Origin: Candidatus Dormiibacterota bacterium
GTDB lineage: Bacteria > Chloroflexota > Dormibacteria > Aeolococcales > Aeolococcaceae
Reading direction: 5' to 3'
Length of the DNA stretch: 49,835 bases
Assembly (NCBI GenBank): GCA_003142035.1
Contig: PLOF01000055.1
Location: 5,262-55,096, forward strand
This document shows, in pieces, positions 1 through 8,009 of the stretch. Under the pieces are notes generated by a model. That model was not told the origin of the DNA, did not search any database, and saw nothing but the letters and a program-made list of their open reading frames with translations. Position 1 is the first letter of the stretch. Each line of letters starts with the position of its first letter. The position numbers and the translations under genes were made by a program.

Positions 1-789
1 GTCGAGCGGCGCATCAACGCCGCTGTTCGCGACAACCTCGTCCGCAACGTGCGGGAGATGCCGGTAGCCGAGGCCCAGGCGACGGGGGCGATGGCGCTTT
101 TCGGAGAGAAGTACGGGGAGCTGGTGCGGGTGGTGGACTTCGGCGGCTGGTCGCGAGAGCTCTGCGGCGGCACCCATGTCGGCAGGAGCGGGGATATCGG
201 GGCGGTGATCGTCGTCGCCGAGACTTCGATCGGGCAGGGCACGCGGCGTATCGAGATGCTGGCGGGTGGCGCCGCGGTGCGGCGCTGGGAGGAGTCGGAG
301 GCGCTGCTCCGCGAGGCCGCCCGGGCCCTCAGGGCCCGCCTTGACGAGGTCCCGGATCGAGTTGTCCGGCTGCTGGAGCAGAACCGCGAGCTGCAGCGCA
401 GGCCCCGCGAGGGCGGGGGCGACGCGGTGAGCGCGGCTCTCCGCTCGGTCGCGGTGGATCACGCAGCCGATGTGGCGCGCGCCATCGCGGATGAGCCGGC
501 ACTGAGCGGGGACGATGCCGTCGCGCTGGTGGACCGGATCTTCGCCGAGCGCCTCGAGGGCGACGGGATCGCCGTCGTGTTCGGAGAGGGGACGGTCTGC
601 GCCAAGGCGGGGGGTGCGGCTCTCGCGGCGGGGGTCGACGCCGGCCGCCTGGTCCGCGCCGCTGCGCAGGCCTCCGGGGGCAAGGGCGGAGGCCAGCCGG
701 GCTTCGGCCGTGGAGGGCTCGGCGACCCGGGCCGGCGCGCCGAGGCGATGGCCGCATTCCAGTCCGGTCTGGAGGAGCTGGCACGGTGA
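1..789 (+). CDS. alaS: Alanyl-tRNA synthetase, C-terminal part (5' truncated by window edge)
   Basis: The reading frame is open from base 1, so the gene starts before the window. The visible part carries the second half of the AlaRS editing domain, with the zinc-site motif CGGTH near base 160 and the following GTRRIEML segment. A helical linker follows, then the C-terminal DHHA1 domain with the glycine-rich SGGKGGGQPGFGRGG. The enzyme charges tRNA-Ala and clears mischarged Ser or Gly; the catalytic domain lies outside the window. The stop overlaps the next start as GTGA, so the genes are probably translationally coupled. Identity is firm from the editing and DHHA1 motifs. Confidence 0.96.
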   Translation, partial: VERRINAAVRDNLVRNVREMPVAEAQATGAMALFGEKYGELVRVVDFGGWSRELCGGTHVGRSGDIGAVIVVAETSIGQGTRRIEMLAGGAAVRRWEESEALLREAARALRARLDEVPDRVVRLLEQNRELQRRPREGGGDAVSAALRSVAVDHAADVARAIADEPALSGDDAVALVDRIFAERLEGDGIAVVFGEGTVCAKAGGAALAAGVDAGRLVRAAAQASGGKGGGQPGFGRGGLGDPGRRAEAMAAFQSGLEELAR

Positions 790-2051
790 TCGGACGTAAG
801 AAGTTCTCCTTGCTGCGGCGTCGCGACGAGTTCCACAGCCACTACACCGTGCTCGACATCGGCACCGAGTTCGTCAAGGCGCTGGTGGTGAAGCGGGAGG
901 AGGGGACAGGCATCGTCATCGGCGTCGGCAAGGTGCGCCAGTCCCTCTCCGACATGCAGTCGGGGGCGGTCGCCGACATCCAGGGCGTGATCGACAACTG
1001 CGATCGGGCGCTCACCGAGGCCGAGGACATGTGCGGGGCGATCCCCGGCCAGGTGGTGATGGGCATCGCCGGAGAGCAGGTGCGCGGCTTCAGCACCACC
1101 ATGACCATGCCCCGCCCCCAGCCCCAGGCCCGGATCACCCAGGCCGACATGGCCACCGCGCTCCAGGCGGTCCAGCGCCGCGCCCTCAAGGAGGCGGTGC
1201 GCCAGATGTCCCACGAGCTGGGTGTGGCCGAGGTCAACGTCAAGCTGGTCCACAGCAGCATTACCTCGGTGCACATCGACGGCTATGCGGTGACCAACCC
1301 GCTCGACTTCCAGGGCCAGGTGCTGGAGGTGTCCGTCTTTAACACGTTCGCTCCGCTCACCCACATCGGGGCACTCCAGACCATCGCCCAGGAGCTGGAC
1401 CTGGAGCTGGTGGCCACCGTCGCGGAGCCCTACGCGCTGACCCGGGGCTGCGCCACCGAGGATGTGTACGAATTCGGGGGCATCTACATCGACGTCGGCG
1501 GTGGCACCACCGACATCGCCGTGGTCCGCCGTGGCATCGAGGCGATCCGAATGTTTGCCCTGGGAGGTCGCTCCTTCACCCGCCGTCTTGCCAACGAGAT
1601 GGGCATGAGTTTGGAGGAGGCCGAGCGTTTCAAGCTCGCCCACGCCGAGGGCCGGCTCCCGGCCGAGCAGGACGCCCTCGCCCGCGCCACGCTGGAGCCG
1701 ACCGCCGAGGTGCTCGCCCAGGGGGTCGCGCTGACCCTCGAAGAGCTGTCCGGCAAGGAGCAGCTGCCGCCCGCGCTCTATCTGGCCGGGGGCGGGGCGT
1801 CCCTGCCCGAGGTCGCCGAGCAGCTCTCCGCCGTCGACTGGCCCGAGATGCTGCCGATGAGCCGCCAGCCGACGGTCAGGGTGCTCGGCCCCGCGGACGT
1901 CCAGGGGATCCACGATTCGACCGGCCTACTGGTCGGGAGCCAGGATGTCACGCCGATGGGGCTTGCGTATCATGCGGTGTCCCTGGAAGATGACGCGGAC
2001 CAGCCGCTGGGCGGCCTGATGCGCCGCGTCATGAAGGCGATGAAGGTGTGA
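786..2051 (+). CDS. FtsA/PilM-like actin-fold ATPase
   Basis: This 421-residue protein has the actin-fold nucleotide-binding signature: DIGTEFVKAL near residues 20-29 (phosphate-1), DVGGGTTD at about 236-243 (phosphate-2) and LAGGGASLPEV near 333-343 (adenosine). An SHS2-type insertion, as in FtsA and PilM, is expected between the first two. FtsA anchors the divisome and PilM organises the inner-membrane part of type IV pili. No pilN, pilO, pilQ or ftsZ lies nearby, so neither role can be assigned. The basic N-terminus (IGRKKFSLLRRR) could contact membrane or partner. The start is GTG, overlapping alaS by 4 bases. The next gene begins 13 bases downstream and is a likely partner. Confidence 0.85.
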   Translation: MIGRKKFSLLRRRDEFHSHYTVLDIGTEFVKALVVKREEGTGIVIGVGKVRQSLSDMQSGAVADIQGVIDNCDRALTEAEDMCGAIPGQVVMGIAGEQVRGFSTTMTMPRPQPQARITQADMATALQAVQRRALKEAVRQMSHELGVAEVNVKLVHSSITSVHIDGYAVTNPLDFQGQVLEVSVFNTFAPLTHIGALQTIAQELDLELVATVAEPYALTRGCATEDVYEFGGIYIDVGGGTTDIAVVRRGIEAIRMFALGGRSFTRRLANEMGMSLEEAERFKLAHAEGRLPAEQDALARATLEPTAEVLAQGVALTLEELSGKEQLPPALYLAGGGASLPEVAEQLSAVDWPEMLPMSRQPTVRVLGPADVQGIHDSTGLLVGSQDVTPMGLAYHAVSLEDDADQPLGGLMRRVMKAMKV

Positions 2052-2064
2052 TGAGGCCTGCTGA

Positions 2065-4206
2065 ATGGCCAACCGACTGATCTACGTCGGCCAGGACGAC
2101 GACATCTCGGATCTGGCCGGGAAGCTACAGGCTGCCAATCCTGGCGATCAGGTCGCGCTGACGGTGCCGGCCGGCGCCCAGGCCTTCCAGACCGCGCTCA
2201 ACGTCCGCCTGCTGCGCAGTGTCGCCACGAAGCGCGGCCTGAGCACGACGATCGTGAGCCCGGATCCGCGCATCCAGGAGGCGGCCCAGCGCGCCGGACT
2301 CGTCGCCTTCAGCTCCGTGGCCGCGCTCGAGGGTGGGATACCGGTCCAGGCGCCTCGGCCCGGTTTCCGTCCCGGGGAGCCGTCGCCCCGTTCCCAGGCG
2401 CCGTTCCTGCCCGATCGGCCCGCGGCGACGGCGGCGACGCCGGGGGTGGCGAGGGTGCCGGCAGCGCCGCCGTTCGAGTACGTGCCCCATCCCATCGTCC
2501 CGGCGGCTGCCGCTGGCGCCGAGCTGTACGGGTCACCGCCGGCGGTCGGCGCGGTGCCGCCGGGGGTGGGGGCGGACGTGCCCGGAGTCGTCCCGGCACC
2601 CCGGACCGGGCCCTGGGGCGCACCGATCGTGCCGCCCCGGCCGCCGGCTTCGCTCGAGCACGCCCTGCCCGCAGCTCCGCCGCGTGCACCGTTCCTCCCG
2701 GCGTCGCCTGCCGGGGTGCCAGCCCGACCGGGGAGCCAGTGGACCGCCCTCTCCGACATCCCCGACGACGGGGAGGAGCCGGTCTCGCCCTGGACCGGGG
2801 CGGGGGCGGCGTTCGCGCCGGCGGCTGCCGCCGGCATGCTCGGCGCGACGCTCGCTCCTCGCGCGCCGGCGGCGGTCACCCCGCCCCCGCTGTCCAGGCC
2901 CGGCCCCTCGAGCCGCCACCTGCCGCCGACCCCGCCCCCGGCGTCCACCGCGGGACGTCTGAGCATGCCCCCGCGCAGGGTCATCTACGGTGCCGTGGTG
3001 GGTCTCCTGGCGCTCGGCGTCATCCTCTTCCTGCTCCTCGGCACCTCGGCGACGGTCACGATCACCGTGGCGGAGCCGACGCTGAGCGTCAGCCCGACCA
3101 TCCAGGGGACGACGTCCACGGCCCAGGCGAGCCAGCCCAACTACATCCTGAGCAAGCAGATCACCGACACCGCGAGCCAGACCTTCCAGGCGTCGCCCAC
3201 GGGGACCCAGCCTATCGCGGCGGTGCCGGCTGCCGGGCGCGTGGTGCTGAAGGCGTTGCCCGGCATTTGCTATGCGGCAGGATGCAGCCTGGAGCTCACT
3301 CAGGGAACCGAGTTCGCAACGTCTGGAAGCCCGTCCGTCCTCTTCGCGGTGAGTGCGGATACGGCGGTCGTGGTCCCACCCGGCGGTTCCGCGAGCAACT
3401 CTGTGGCGGTCGCGGCTCTTGACGGCGGGACAGCTGGCAACGTGGGACAGGACACCATCACCGCGTGGGTATGCGCACAGAGCGATCCTCAATGTCAACA
3501 GGACGAGGGCGCCGTAGCGGTCTCGAACCTGGATTCCACCACCGGTGGGGTCGACGCCTCCAGCGAGACCGTGGCCAGCGCCGCCGACCTCAGCAACTGG
3601 CAGGAGCAACTCGGCCAGGTCGAGAACCAGCTCGGCCAGAAGGCCGCTTCGGACCTGATCACCAAGGCCGGTCAGGAGAAGGTCGCCATCGACCCCAACG
3701 GCGGGGGCAGGAGCATCACCTACGTGGTCACCCCCTCGACCTTCCCCCCCGCCACCGCGGGCACGGTGATGACCGCCGCCACGGTGACGGTGACCATGAC
3801 CGCGCAGGAGACCCTCTACAACCCGGCCGATCTCAATGCGGTGGTGCTCAAGGACCTGCAGGCATCGGCCAACCTCCCCGCGGGGGACAGCCTGGTGCCC
3901 AGCCAGCTCAAGCTCAGCAACATCCAGATCATCCAGGCCGGGAGCGACGGCAGCTTCGCCTTATCGGTCTCGGGTGTCGACTACTACCACGGCAAGGTCG
4001 ACCTGACCCAGTTGGGGAGCAAGCTCAGCGGGCGCAGCCCCGGCAGCGTGAAGGGGATCGTCCAGCAGGCGATCCCGAACGTCCGGGGCGTGACCGTCGA
4101 CGAGTCCCCGATCGGGTTCCTCTTCATGCCGTTCTCCAGCTCCAGCATCCACATCGTGGAGACCTTCGTGACCTCCAGCGGCTCCGGATCGAGTGCGAGC
4201 GGCTGA
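2065..4206 (+). CDS. Membrane-anchored proline-rich protein with baseplate-J-like external domain
   Basis: This is a 713-residue protein of unknown function. Residues 1-90 look like a small alpha/beta domain (LIYVGQDDDISDLAGKL at the start). Residues about 95-300 are a Pro/Ala-rich, probably disordered linker. One transmembrane helix lies at about 306-327 (VVGLLALGVILFLLLG). Residues 330-713 would be outside the cytoplasm and rich in Ser, Thr and Val. They include a GTEFATSG...VAVAALDGGTAGNV stretch that resembles baseplate J/gp47 proteins, and two Cys pairs (CYAAGC, CAQSDPQC). It follows the actin-like ATPase by 13 bases, which suggests a cytoplasmic ATPase with a membrane-spanning partner. 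The similarity is remembered, not searched. Confidence 0.75.
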   Translation: MANRLIYVGQDDDISDLAGKLQAANPGDQVALTVPAGAQAFQTALNVRLLRSVATKRGLSTTIVSPDPRIQEAAQRAGLVAFSSVAALEGGIPVQAPRPGFRPGEPSPRSQAPFLPDRPAATAATPGVARVPAAPPFEYVPHPIVPAAAAGAELYGSPPAVGAVPPGVGADVPGVVPAPRTGPWGAPIVPPRPPASLEHALPAAPPRAPFLPASPAGVPARPGSQWTALSDIPDDGEEPVSPWTGAGAAFAPAAAAGMLGATLAPRAPAAVTPPPLSRPGPSSRHLPPTPPPASTAGRLSMPPRRVIYGAVVGLLALGVILFLLLGTSATVTITVAEPTLSVSPTIQGTTSTAQASQPNYILSKQITDTASQTFQASPTGTQPIAAVPAAGRVVLKALPGICYAAGCSLELTQGTEFATSGSPSVLFAVSADTAVVVPPGGSASNSVAVAALDGGTAGNVGQDTITAWVCAQSDPQCQQDEGAVAVSNLDSTTGGVDASSETVASAADLSNWQEQLGQVENQLGQKAASDLITKAGQEKVAIDPNGGGRSITYVVTPSTFPPATAGTVMTAATVTVTMTAQETLYNPADLNAVVLKDLQASANLPAGDSLVPSQLKLSNIQIIQAGSDGSFALSVSGVDYYHGKVDLTQLGSKLSGRSPGSVKGIVQQAIPNVRGVTVDESPIGFLFMPFSSSSIHIVETFVTSSGSGSSASG

Positions 4207-4228
4207 GCTGACGGCTCCGAACTGCAGC

Positions 4229-4663
4229 GTGAGCGCGACCTGCGCCGCCATCGGCGTCGACCTGGGCACCCGCCGGGTGGGCCTCGCCGGGGCCGATCCC
4301 ACCGGCACCATCGCCACCCCCCTGGCCACCCTGGAACGCCGCCATCCCAAGTTCTGGTCCGCGCTGGAGCAAGTCTCCATCGAGCGCGGCTGCCGCCTGC
4401 TGGTGGTCGGCCTGCCCCGCCGCCTCGACGGCAGCGAGGGTGACGCCGCCGTTGCCGCACGCCGCTTCGCCGCCGACGCCGGGCGCCGGCTCGGGCTGGA
4501 GGTGACCATGTGGGATGAGTGGTTGACCACCGTCCAGGCGGAGCGGGCCCTCATCGACGGAGGTGTCCGCCGGATGCAGCGGAAGAGTACGGTGGACGCG
4601 GTGGCCGCCAGCCTGATCCTCCAGAGCTACCTCGACGCCCACCCCCGGAGGCCTTCGCCGTGA
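4229..4663 (+). CDS. ruvX: RuvX/YqgF family Holliday-junction resolvase-like nuclease
   Basis: This small RNase H-fold protein is of the family linked to pre-16S rRNA 5' processing and Holliday-junction resolution. Visible motifs are GVDLGTRRVG with a probable catalytic Asp11, VGLPRRLDGSEG, and the C-terminal KSTVDAVAASLILQSYLD that supplies the last acidic residue. The usual DERLTT reads DEWLTT here. The start is uncertain. GTG at 4229 gives 144 residues, the usual family length; an in-frame GTG at 4193 would add 12 residues and overlap the previous gene by 14 bases. Neither has a clear Shine-Dalgarno. The stop overlaps mltG as GTGA. Confidence 0.88.
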   Translation: MSATCAAIGVDLGTRRVGLAGADPTGTIATPLATLERRHPKFWSALEQVSIERGCRLLVVGLPRRLDGSEGDAAVAARRFAADAGRRLGLEVTMWDEWLTTVQAERALIDGGVRRMQRKSTVDAVAASLILQSYLDAHPRRPSP

Positions 4664-5688
4664 AGAACGGCCAGAGGGGCAGGCTCGGTGTGCTCTTCGC
4701 GCTCGTCGGGGTGGTCGTGGTCGTGACCCTGCTCGCCGGGGCCGTCTTCGTCTACGGCCGCATCCAGCTGGAGGCGGCGAATACCGGGACCGAAGCTCCG
4801 ACGGTCATCACCGTCAAGCCCGGGGAGAGCCTCGACCAGCTGGCGAACAGCCTCGAGAACCAGGGGCTGATCAAGAGTGCCCTCTTCTTCTCGGCGTACG
4901 CCCGGATCCGGAGCGTGCACCTTCACGCCGGCGTCTACCAGGTCGATTCGGCGATGGAGGCGAGCGAGATCATCAACGTCCTGGATGGCCCGCAGTACTG
5001 CCAGCCGGTGACATTCGTGATTCCCGAGGGGTTCACGATCGAGCAGATCGCCGAGCGCATCGGCACGACCAAGGGGTTGGACATCACCCGGACGGAGTAC
5101 CTCGGCGCCCTCGCCCAGAGCGGCTACACGGCACCCTTCCTCAACATCCGTCCGGCGGGCGACACCTCCCTCGAGGGATTCCTCTTCCCGGCCACCTACA
5201 CGGTTCCGGACTGCGCGACCGCCCAGCAGGTGGTCCAGAAGCAGCTCACCGCCTTCGCCCAGAACGTGGTGCCCAAGCTCCCGTCGTCCCCGACCGAGGC
5301 CTACGACGATCTCATCACCGCCTCCATCATCCAGGCGGAGGCCCGGTTCTCCGCCGACTTCCCGCTGGTCGCCTCCGTGGTCAACAACCGGCTGGCGGCT
5401 CCGATGGACCTCCAGATCGACGCCATCGTGATGTACGGGCTGCACATGTCCGGGCAGCCGATGTCCCCGGCCGACGAGGCCATCGCCACTCCCTACAACA
5501 GCTACCAGAACCCCGGCCTGCCGCCCACCCCGATCGACTCTCCGGGACTGGCCACCCTCGGGGGCGCGCTCGCCCCGGCCTCGACGACGTACCTCTTCTA
5601 CGTGACCGACCCGTGCGGACACAACCACTATTCGGTCACCGAGGCCGTCCACCTGCAGCAGATTTCCCAATATGGGAGCTCGTGTTGA
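4660..5688 (+). CDS. mltG: Endolytic murein transglycosylase MltG
   Basis: MltG (YceG-like) cuts nascent peptidoglycan glycan strands at the outer face of the membrane and so sets chain length. This 342-residue protein has an N-terminal transmembrane anchor (about residues 9-31, VLFALVGVVVVVTLL), a LysM-like segment with TVKPGESLDQLANSLENQG, and the catalytic domain with ASIIQAEA, where Glu227 is the expected catalytic acid. It also has VVNNRL, LQIDAIVMYG, TPYNSYQNPGLPPTPIDSPG and YLFYVTDP, all hallmarks of the family. GTG at 4660 is chosen because a CGGAGG lies 8 bases upstream and the start overlaps the ruvX stop; the frame stays open further upstream. The ruvX-mltG-aroE order is common in Gram-positive-type bacteria. 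Confidence 0.95.
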   Translation: MKNGQRGRLGVLFALVGVVVVVTLLAGAVFVYGRIQLEAANTGTEAPTVITVKPGESLDQLANSLENQGLIKSALFFSAYARIRSVHLHAGVYQVDSAMEASEIINVLDGPQYCQPVTFVIPEGFTIEQIAERIGTTKGLDITRTEYLGALAQSGYTAPFLNIRPAGDTSLEGFLFPATYTVPDCATAQQVVQKQLTAFAQNVVPKLPSSPTEAYDDLITASIIQAEARFSADFPLVASVVNNRLAAPMDLQIDAIVMYGLHMSGQPMSPADEAIATPYNSYQNPGLPPTPIDSPGLATLGGALAPASTTYLFYVTDPCGHNHYSVTEAVHLQQISQYGSSC

Positions 5689-5707
5689 TCGGTAGGGCGG
5701 ACCGAGG

Positions 5708-6550
5708 ATGCCGGTAGCGCCACCCAAGTGGCTCCAGCTCGGTTTGATCGGATCGGGGATCGGGCACTCGCCGAGTCCCGCGATGCACCGTGCCGCGCTC
5801 CACGCCCGTGATCTCCAGGGCGACTACACCACCCTGGACGTCACCCCCGCCGAGCTTCCCGGGCTGCTCCGGCAGCTCCGCACCGGGGAGTTCACCGGCT
5901 GCAACGTCACCGTCCCCTACAAGGCGGCGCTGGCGGCGGCCTGCGACCGGCTGGAGGGCGATGCCGCGGTCTGCCAGGCCGTCAACACTCTGCTGATCCA
6001 GGACGGGGAGCTGATCGGAGACAACACCGACGCCCACGGCTTTGAGCTCGCGCTCAGCTACCAGCGCCTCCGCCCCGATCCAGGGGCTCGGGCCATCGTG
6101 TTGGGAGCGGGCGGCGCGGCCGCCGCCTGCGTGCTCGCCCTCTGCCGGATGCGGGTGGACGAGGTGGTGGTGGTGGCCCGACGTCCGGAGCAGGCGGAGG
6201 AGCTCTGCCTGCGGGTCTCGCCCGACGCCCGAGCCGTCGACTGGAAGGACACCGAGGCAGTCCGGGCTGCCGCCCGCGGGGCCGACATCCTCGTCAACGC
6301 CTCGTCGGCCGGGGTCTCCGACATCCCTGTGCCGGTGGAGCTGCTGCCCGCCGGCTGCATCGTCGCCGACCTCCGCTACCGCCCCCGTCCCGTCGACTTG
6401 GTGGCCGCCGCTCAAGCACGCGGCATCCGGGCCGCCGACGGCGTCGAGATGCTCCTCTTCCAGGGGATGCTCAGCTTCCAGCGCTGGACCGGCGTCGATC
6501 CTCCGTGGCACGCCGCCCGTGCCGCGCTGGAGGAGGCACTCGCCGGATGA
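5708..6550 (+). CDS. aroE: Shikimate 5-dehydrogenase
   Basis: This enzyme reduces 3-dehydroshikimate to shikimate with NADPH, step 4 of the shikimate pathway. The 280-residue protein shows the substrate-site segment GSGIGHSPSPAMHRAA, the NVTVPYK motif with catalytic Lys72, NTDAHGFE with Asp108, and the NADP-binding loop GAGGAAAA. The C-terminal QG of LLFQGMLSF is also conserved. The length matches the family. It starts 19 bases after mltG; an AGGGCGG lies upstream of the ATG. Other pathway genes (aroC, aroKB, aroQ) form a separate group 3 kb downstream. Confidence 0.95.
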   Translation: MPVAPPKWLQLGLIGSGIGHSPSPAMHRAALHARDLQGDYTTLDVTPAELPGLLRQLRTGEFTGCNVTVPYKAALAAACDRLEGDAAVCQAVNTLLIQDGELIGDNTDAHGFELALSYQRLRPDPGARAIVLGAGGAAAACVLALCRMRVDEVVVVARRPEQAEELCLRVSPDARAVDWKDTEAVRAAARGADILVNASSAGVSDIPVPVELLPAGCIVADLRYRPRPVDLVAAAQARGIRAADGVEMLLFQGMLSFQRWTGVDPPWHAARAALEEALAG

Positions 6551-6587
6551 CCGGGTCCGCGGCGCGCCGCCTCCCCACCACCGGACG

Positions 6588-7352
6588 ATGAACATCGCCT
6601 TCACGCTCGCCTCGGGGGCTGCGGGCGCCGCGGTGGGGCTTGGCACCGGGTGGCTCAACGTCGTCCTCGAGCGGGTGGAGGGTCTCCGCCAGGAGGAGGA
6701 CGAGGAGCGCGCCGAGTACGAGGCGGAGGTTGCCAAGGAGGCGGATGCCGCCGGGGAAAGGGGCCAACAGCCCGCGTTGCCCGCACCGTGGTTGCCCGAA
6801 AAGTACGGGTGGACCTGGCTCGAGTGGGGTCTCGCCCCGGTGCTGGGCGCCTTTGTCTTCGGCCTCTTCGCGGGGCGCGAGACGCTCACCTGGGCGGCCC
6901 TCGAGACCTTCCTCTGGATGGCCGTGTTTGTCCAGATCGTCCTCTTCGACCTCAAGCACCGGCTGATCCTCGACAAGATCACCTACCCGGCCATCGTGGT
7001 GGCCGTGGTGCTCTCCGCCGTCACTCCCGGGCTGTCGTTCACCCGTTCGCTCATCGGCGGCGTGGTGATCGGCGGCTTCTTCCTGCTCTTCCACCTCATC
7101 TCGCGCCACGGCATCGGGCTGGGCGACGCCAAGCTCGGTGCCCTCATCGGCGCCGTGACCGGGCTCGGTCTGGACAGCCCCGACCATCTGCAGGCGATCT
7201 ACGCGGTGACCGGCGGCGTCTTCCTCGGCGGCATCGTCGCGCTGCTCCTCCTGGTGACTCGGGTGCGGAGCCTCAAGGACCCGATCCCGTATGGGCCCTT
7301 CCTCTGCGCCGGCGCCGTGCTGGTGCTGTTCCAGAGTCTCCCCCTCACCTGA
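6588..7352 (+). CDS. Prepilin peptidase (A24 family aspartyl protease)
   Basis: This is a polytopic membrane protease of 254 residues. The two catalytic aspartates of family A24 are visible: Asp121 in FDLKHRLILDK and Asp180 in GIGLGDAKLGALIG. The N-terminal segment GWLNVVLERVEGL matches the first helix of PilD-type enzymes. The zinc-binding CxxC pair of the usual methylase region is absent; an acidic, coil-like stretch (about residues 35-65) takes its place. About six more hydrophobic segments follow. Such enzymes remove the leader peptide of type IV pilins or pseudopilins, but no pilin gene is in this window. ATG at 6588 is the start that gives a family-like N-terminus. Confidence 0.88.
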   Translation: MNIAFTLASGAAGAAVGLGTGWLNVVLERVEGLRQEEDEERAEYEAEVAKEADAAGERGQQPALPAPWLPEKYGWTWLEWGLAPVLGAFVFGLFAGRETLTWAALETFLWMAVFVQIVLFDLKHRLILDKITYPAIVVAVVLSAVTPGLSFTRSLIGGVVIGGFFLLFHLISRHGIGLGDAKLGALIGAVTGLGLDSPDHLQAIYAVTGGVFLGGIVALLLLVTRVRSLKDPIPYGPFLCAGAVLVLFQSLPLT

Positions 7353-7384
7353 CCCTCGCCCGCATGCCGCATCATTGCGGCGGT

Positions 7385-7951
7385 ATGGCGCTTCACCTCC
7401 TGAGCGGCGAGTCCCTGGTGACCACCGAGCGGCAGCACGTCGCAGTTCTGGTGCCGGTGACCCTGGTCGCCGTGATCTGCCTCGGCCTGCCGTTGATCCT
7501 CATCCAACTGGTGCCCGACCAGGTGAGCAGCACCAACGTCAGCGGGGCAAAGGCGATTGCCGATGCGGTGGTGGCGGTGGTGGTGGTGGCCTGGTATCTG
7601 CTGCGCGTCCTGCGCTGGCGCTTCCACACGTACACCCTGACCACCCACCGGATCGTCCTCTCCAGCGGGGTGATCTCCCGGGTGACCGAGTCGATCTCCC
7701 TCGACCGGATCCAGGACACCCTGGTCCGTCGCCCCCTCGCCGACCGGCTGATCGGGGCGGGCTCACTCGAGATCCAGTCCGCGGGGCGGGACGGCACCGA
7801 GGTGCTGCGCCTTGTGCCCAAGCCCGATCGCTTCTACACCCAGATCCTCCAGGCCATCGAGAACTACCGAGTGATCGCCTATCCGGGCGCCGCGGAGCAG
7901 GAGGGGCGCGCCACTTCACGTACCCCCCAGGGGAGCGCCGGCGGGGTCTGA
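7385..7951 (+). CDS. Bacterial PH-domain (bPH2/YdbS-like) membrane protein
   Basis: This 188-residue protein has two transmembrane helices (about residues 18-40 and 56-75) followed by a bacterial PH domain of the YdbS/YdbT type. Family-typical segments are YTLTTHRIVLSSGVISR, ESISLDRIQDTLVRRPL and DRLIGAGSLEIQSAG. The function of such domains is poorly known; they are membrane-associated and may aid envelope homeostasis or secretion. ATG 7385 is preferred because the protein then starts MALHLLSGES. ATG 7364 is in frame and would add seven residues. The 3' end is Gly/Ser rich with no fold. Confidence 0.8.
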   Translation: MALHLLSGESLVTTERQHVAVLVPVTLVAVICLGLPLILIQLVPDQVSSTNVSGAKAIADAVVAVVVVAWYLLRVLRWRFHTYTLTTHRIVLSSGVISRVTESISLDRIQDTLVRRPLADRLIGAGSLEIQSAGRDGTEVLRLVPKPDRFYTQILQAIENYRVIAYPGAAEQEGRATSRTPQGSAGGV

Positions 7952-8009
7952 CCGGCGCCGGGGCGGCCCGGGGCCGTGGGTTGGCGCCCGAGCTGACGGA
8001 GGATCACGG

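Noticed and set aside
4193-4228. Longer ruvX starting at GTG 4193.
   Set aside because: It would add residues before the conserved first strand and overlap the previous gene by 14 bases; kept only as an alternative.
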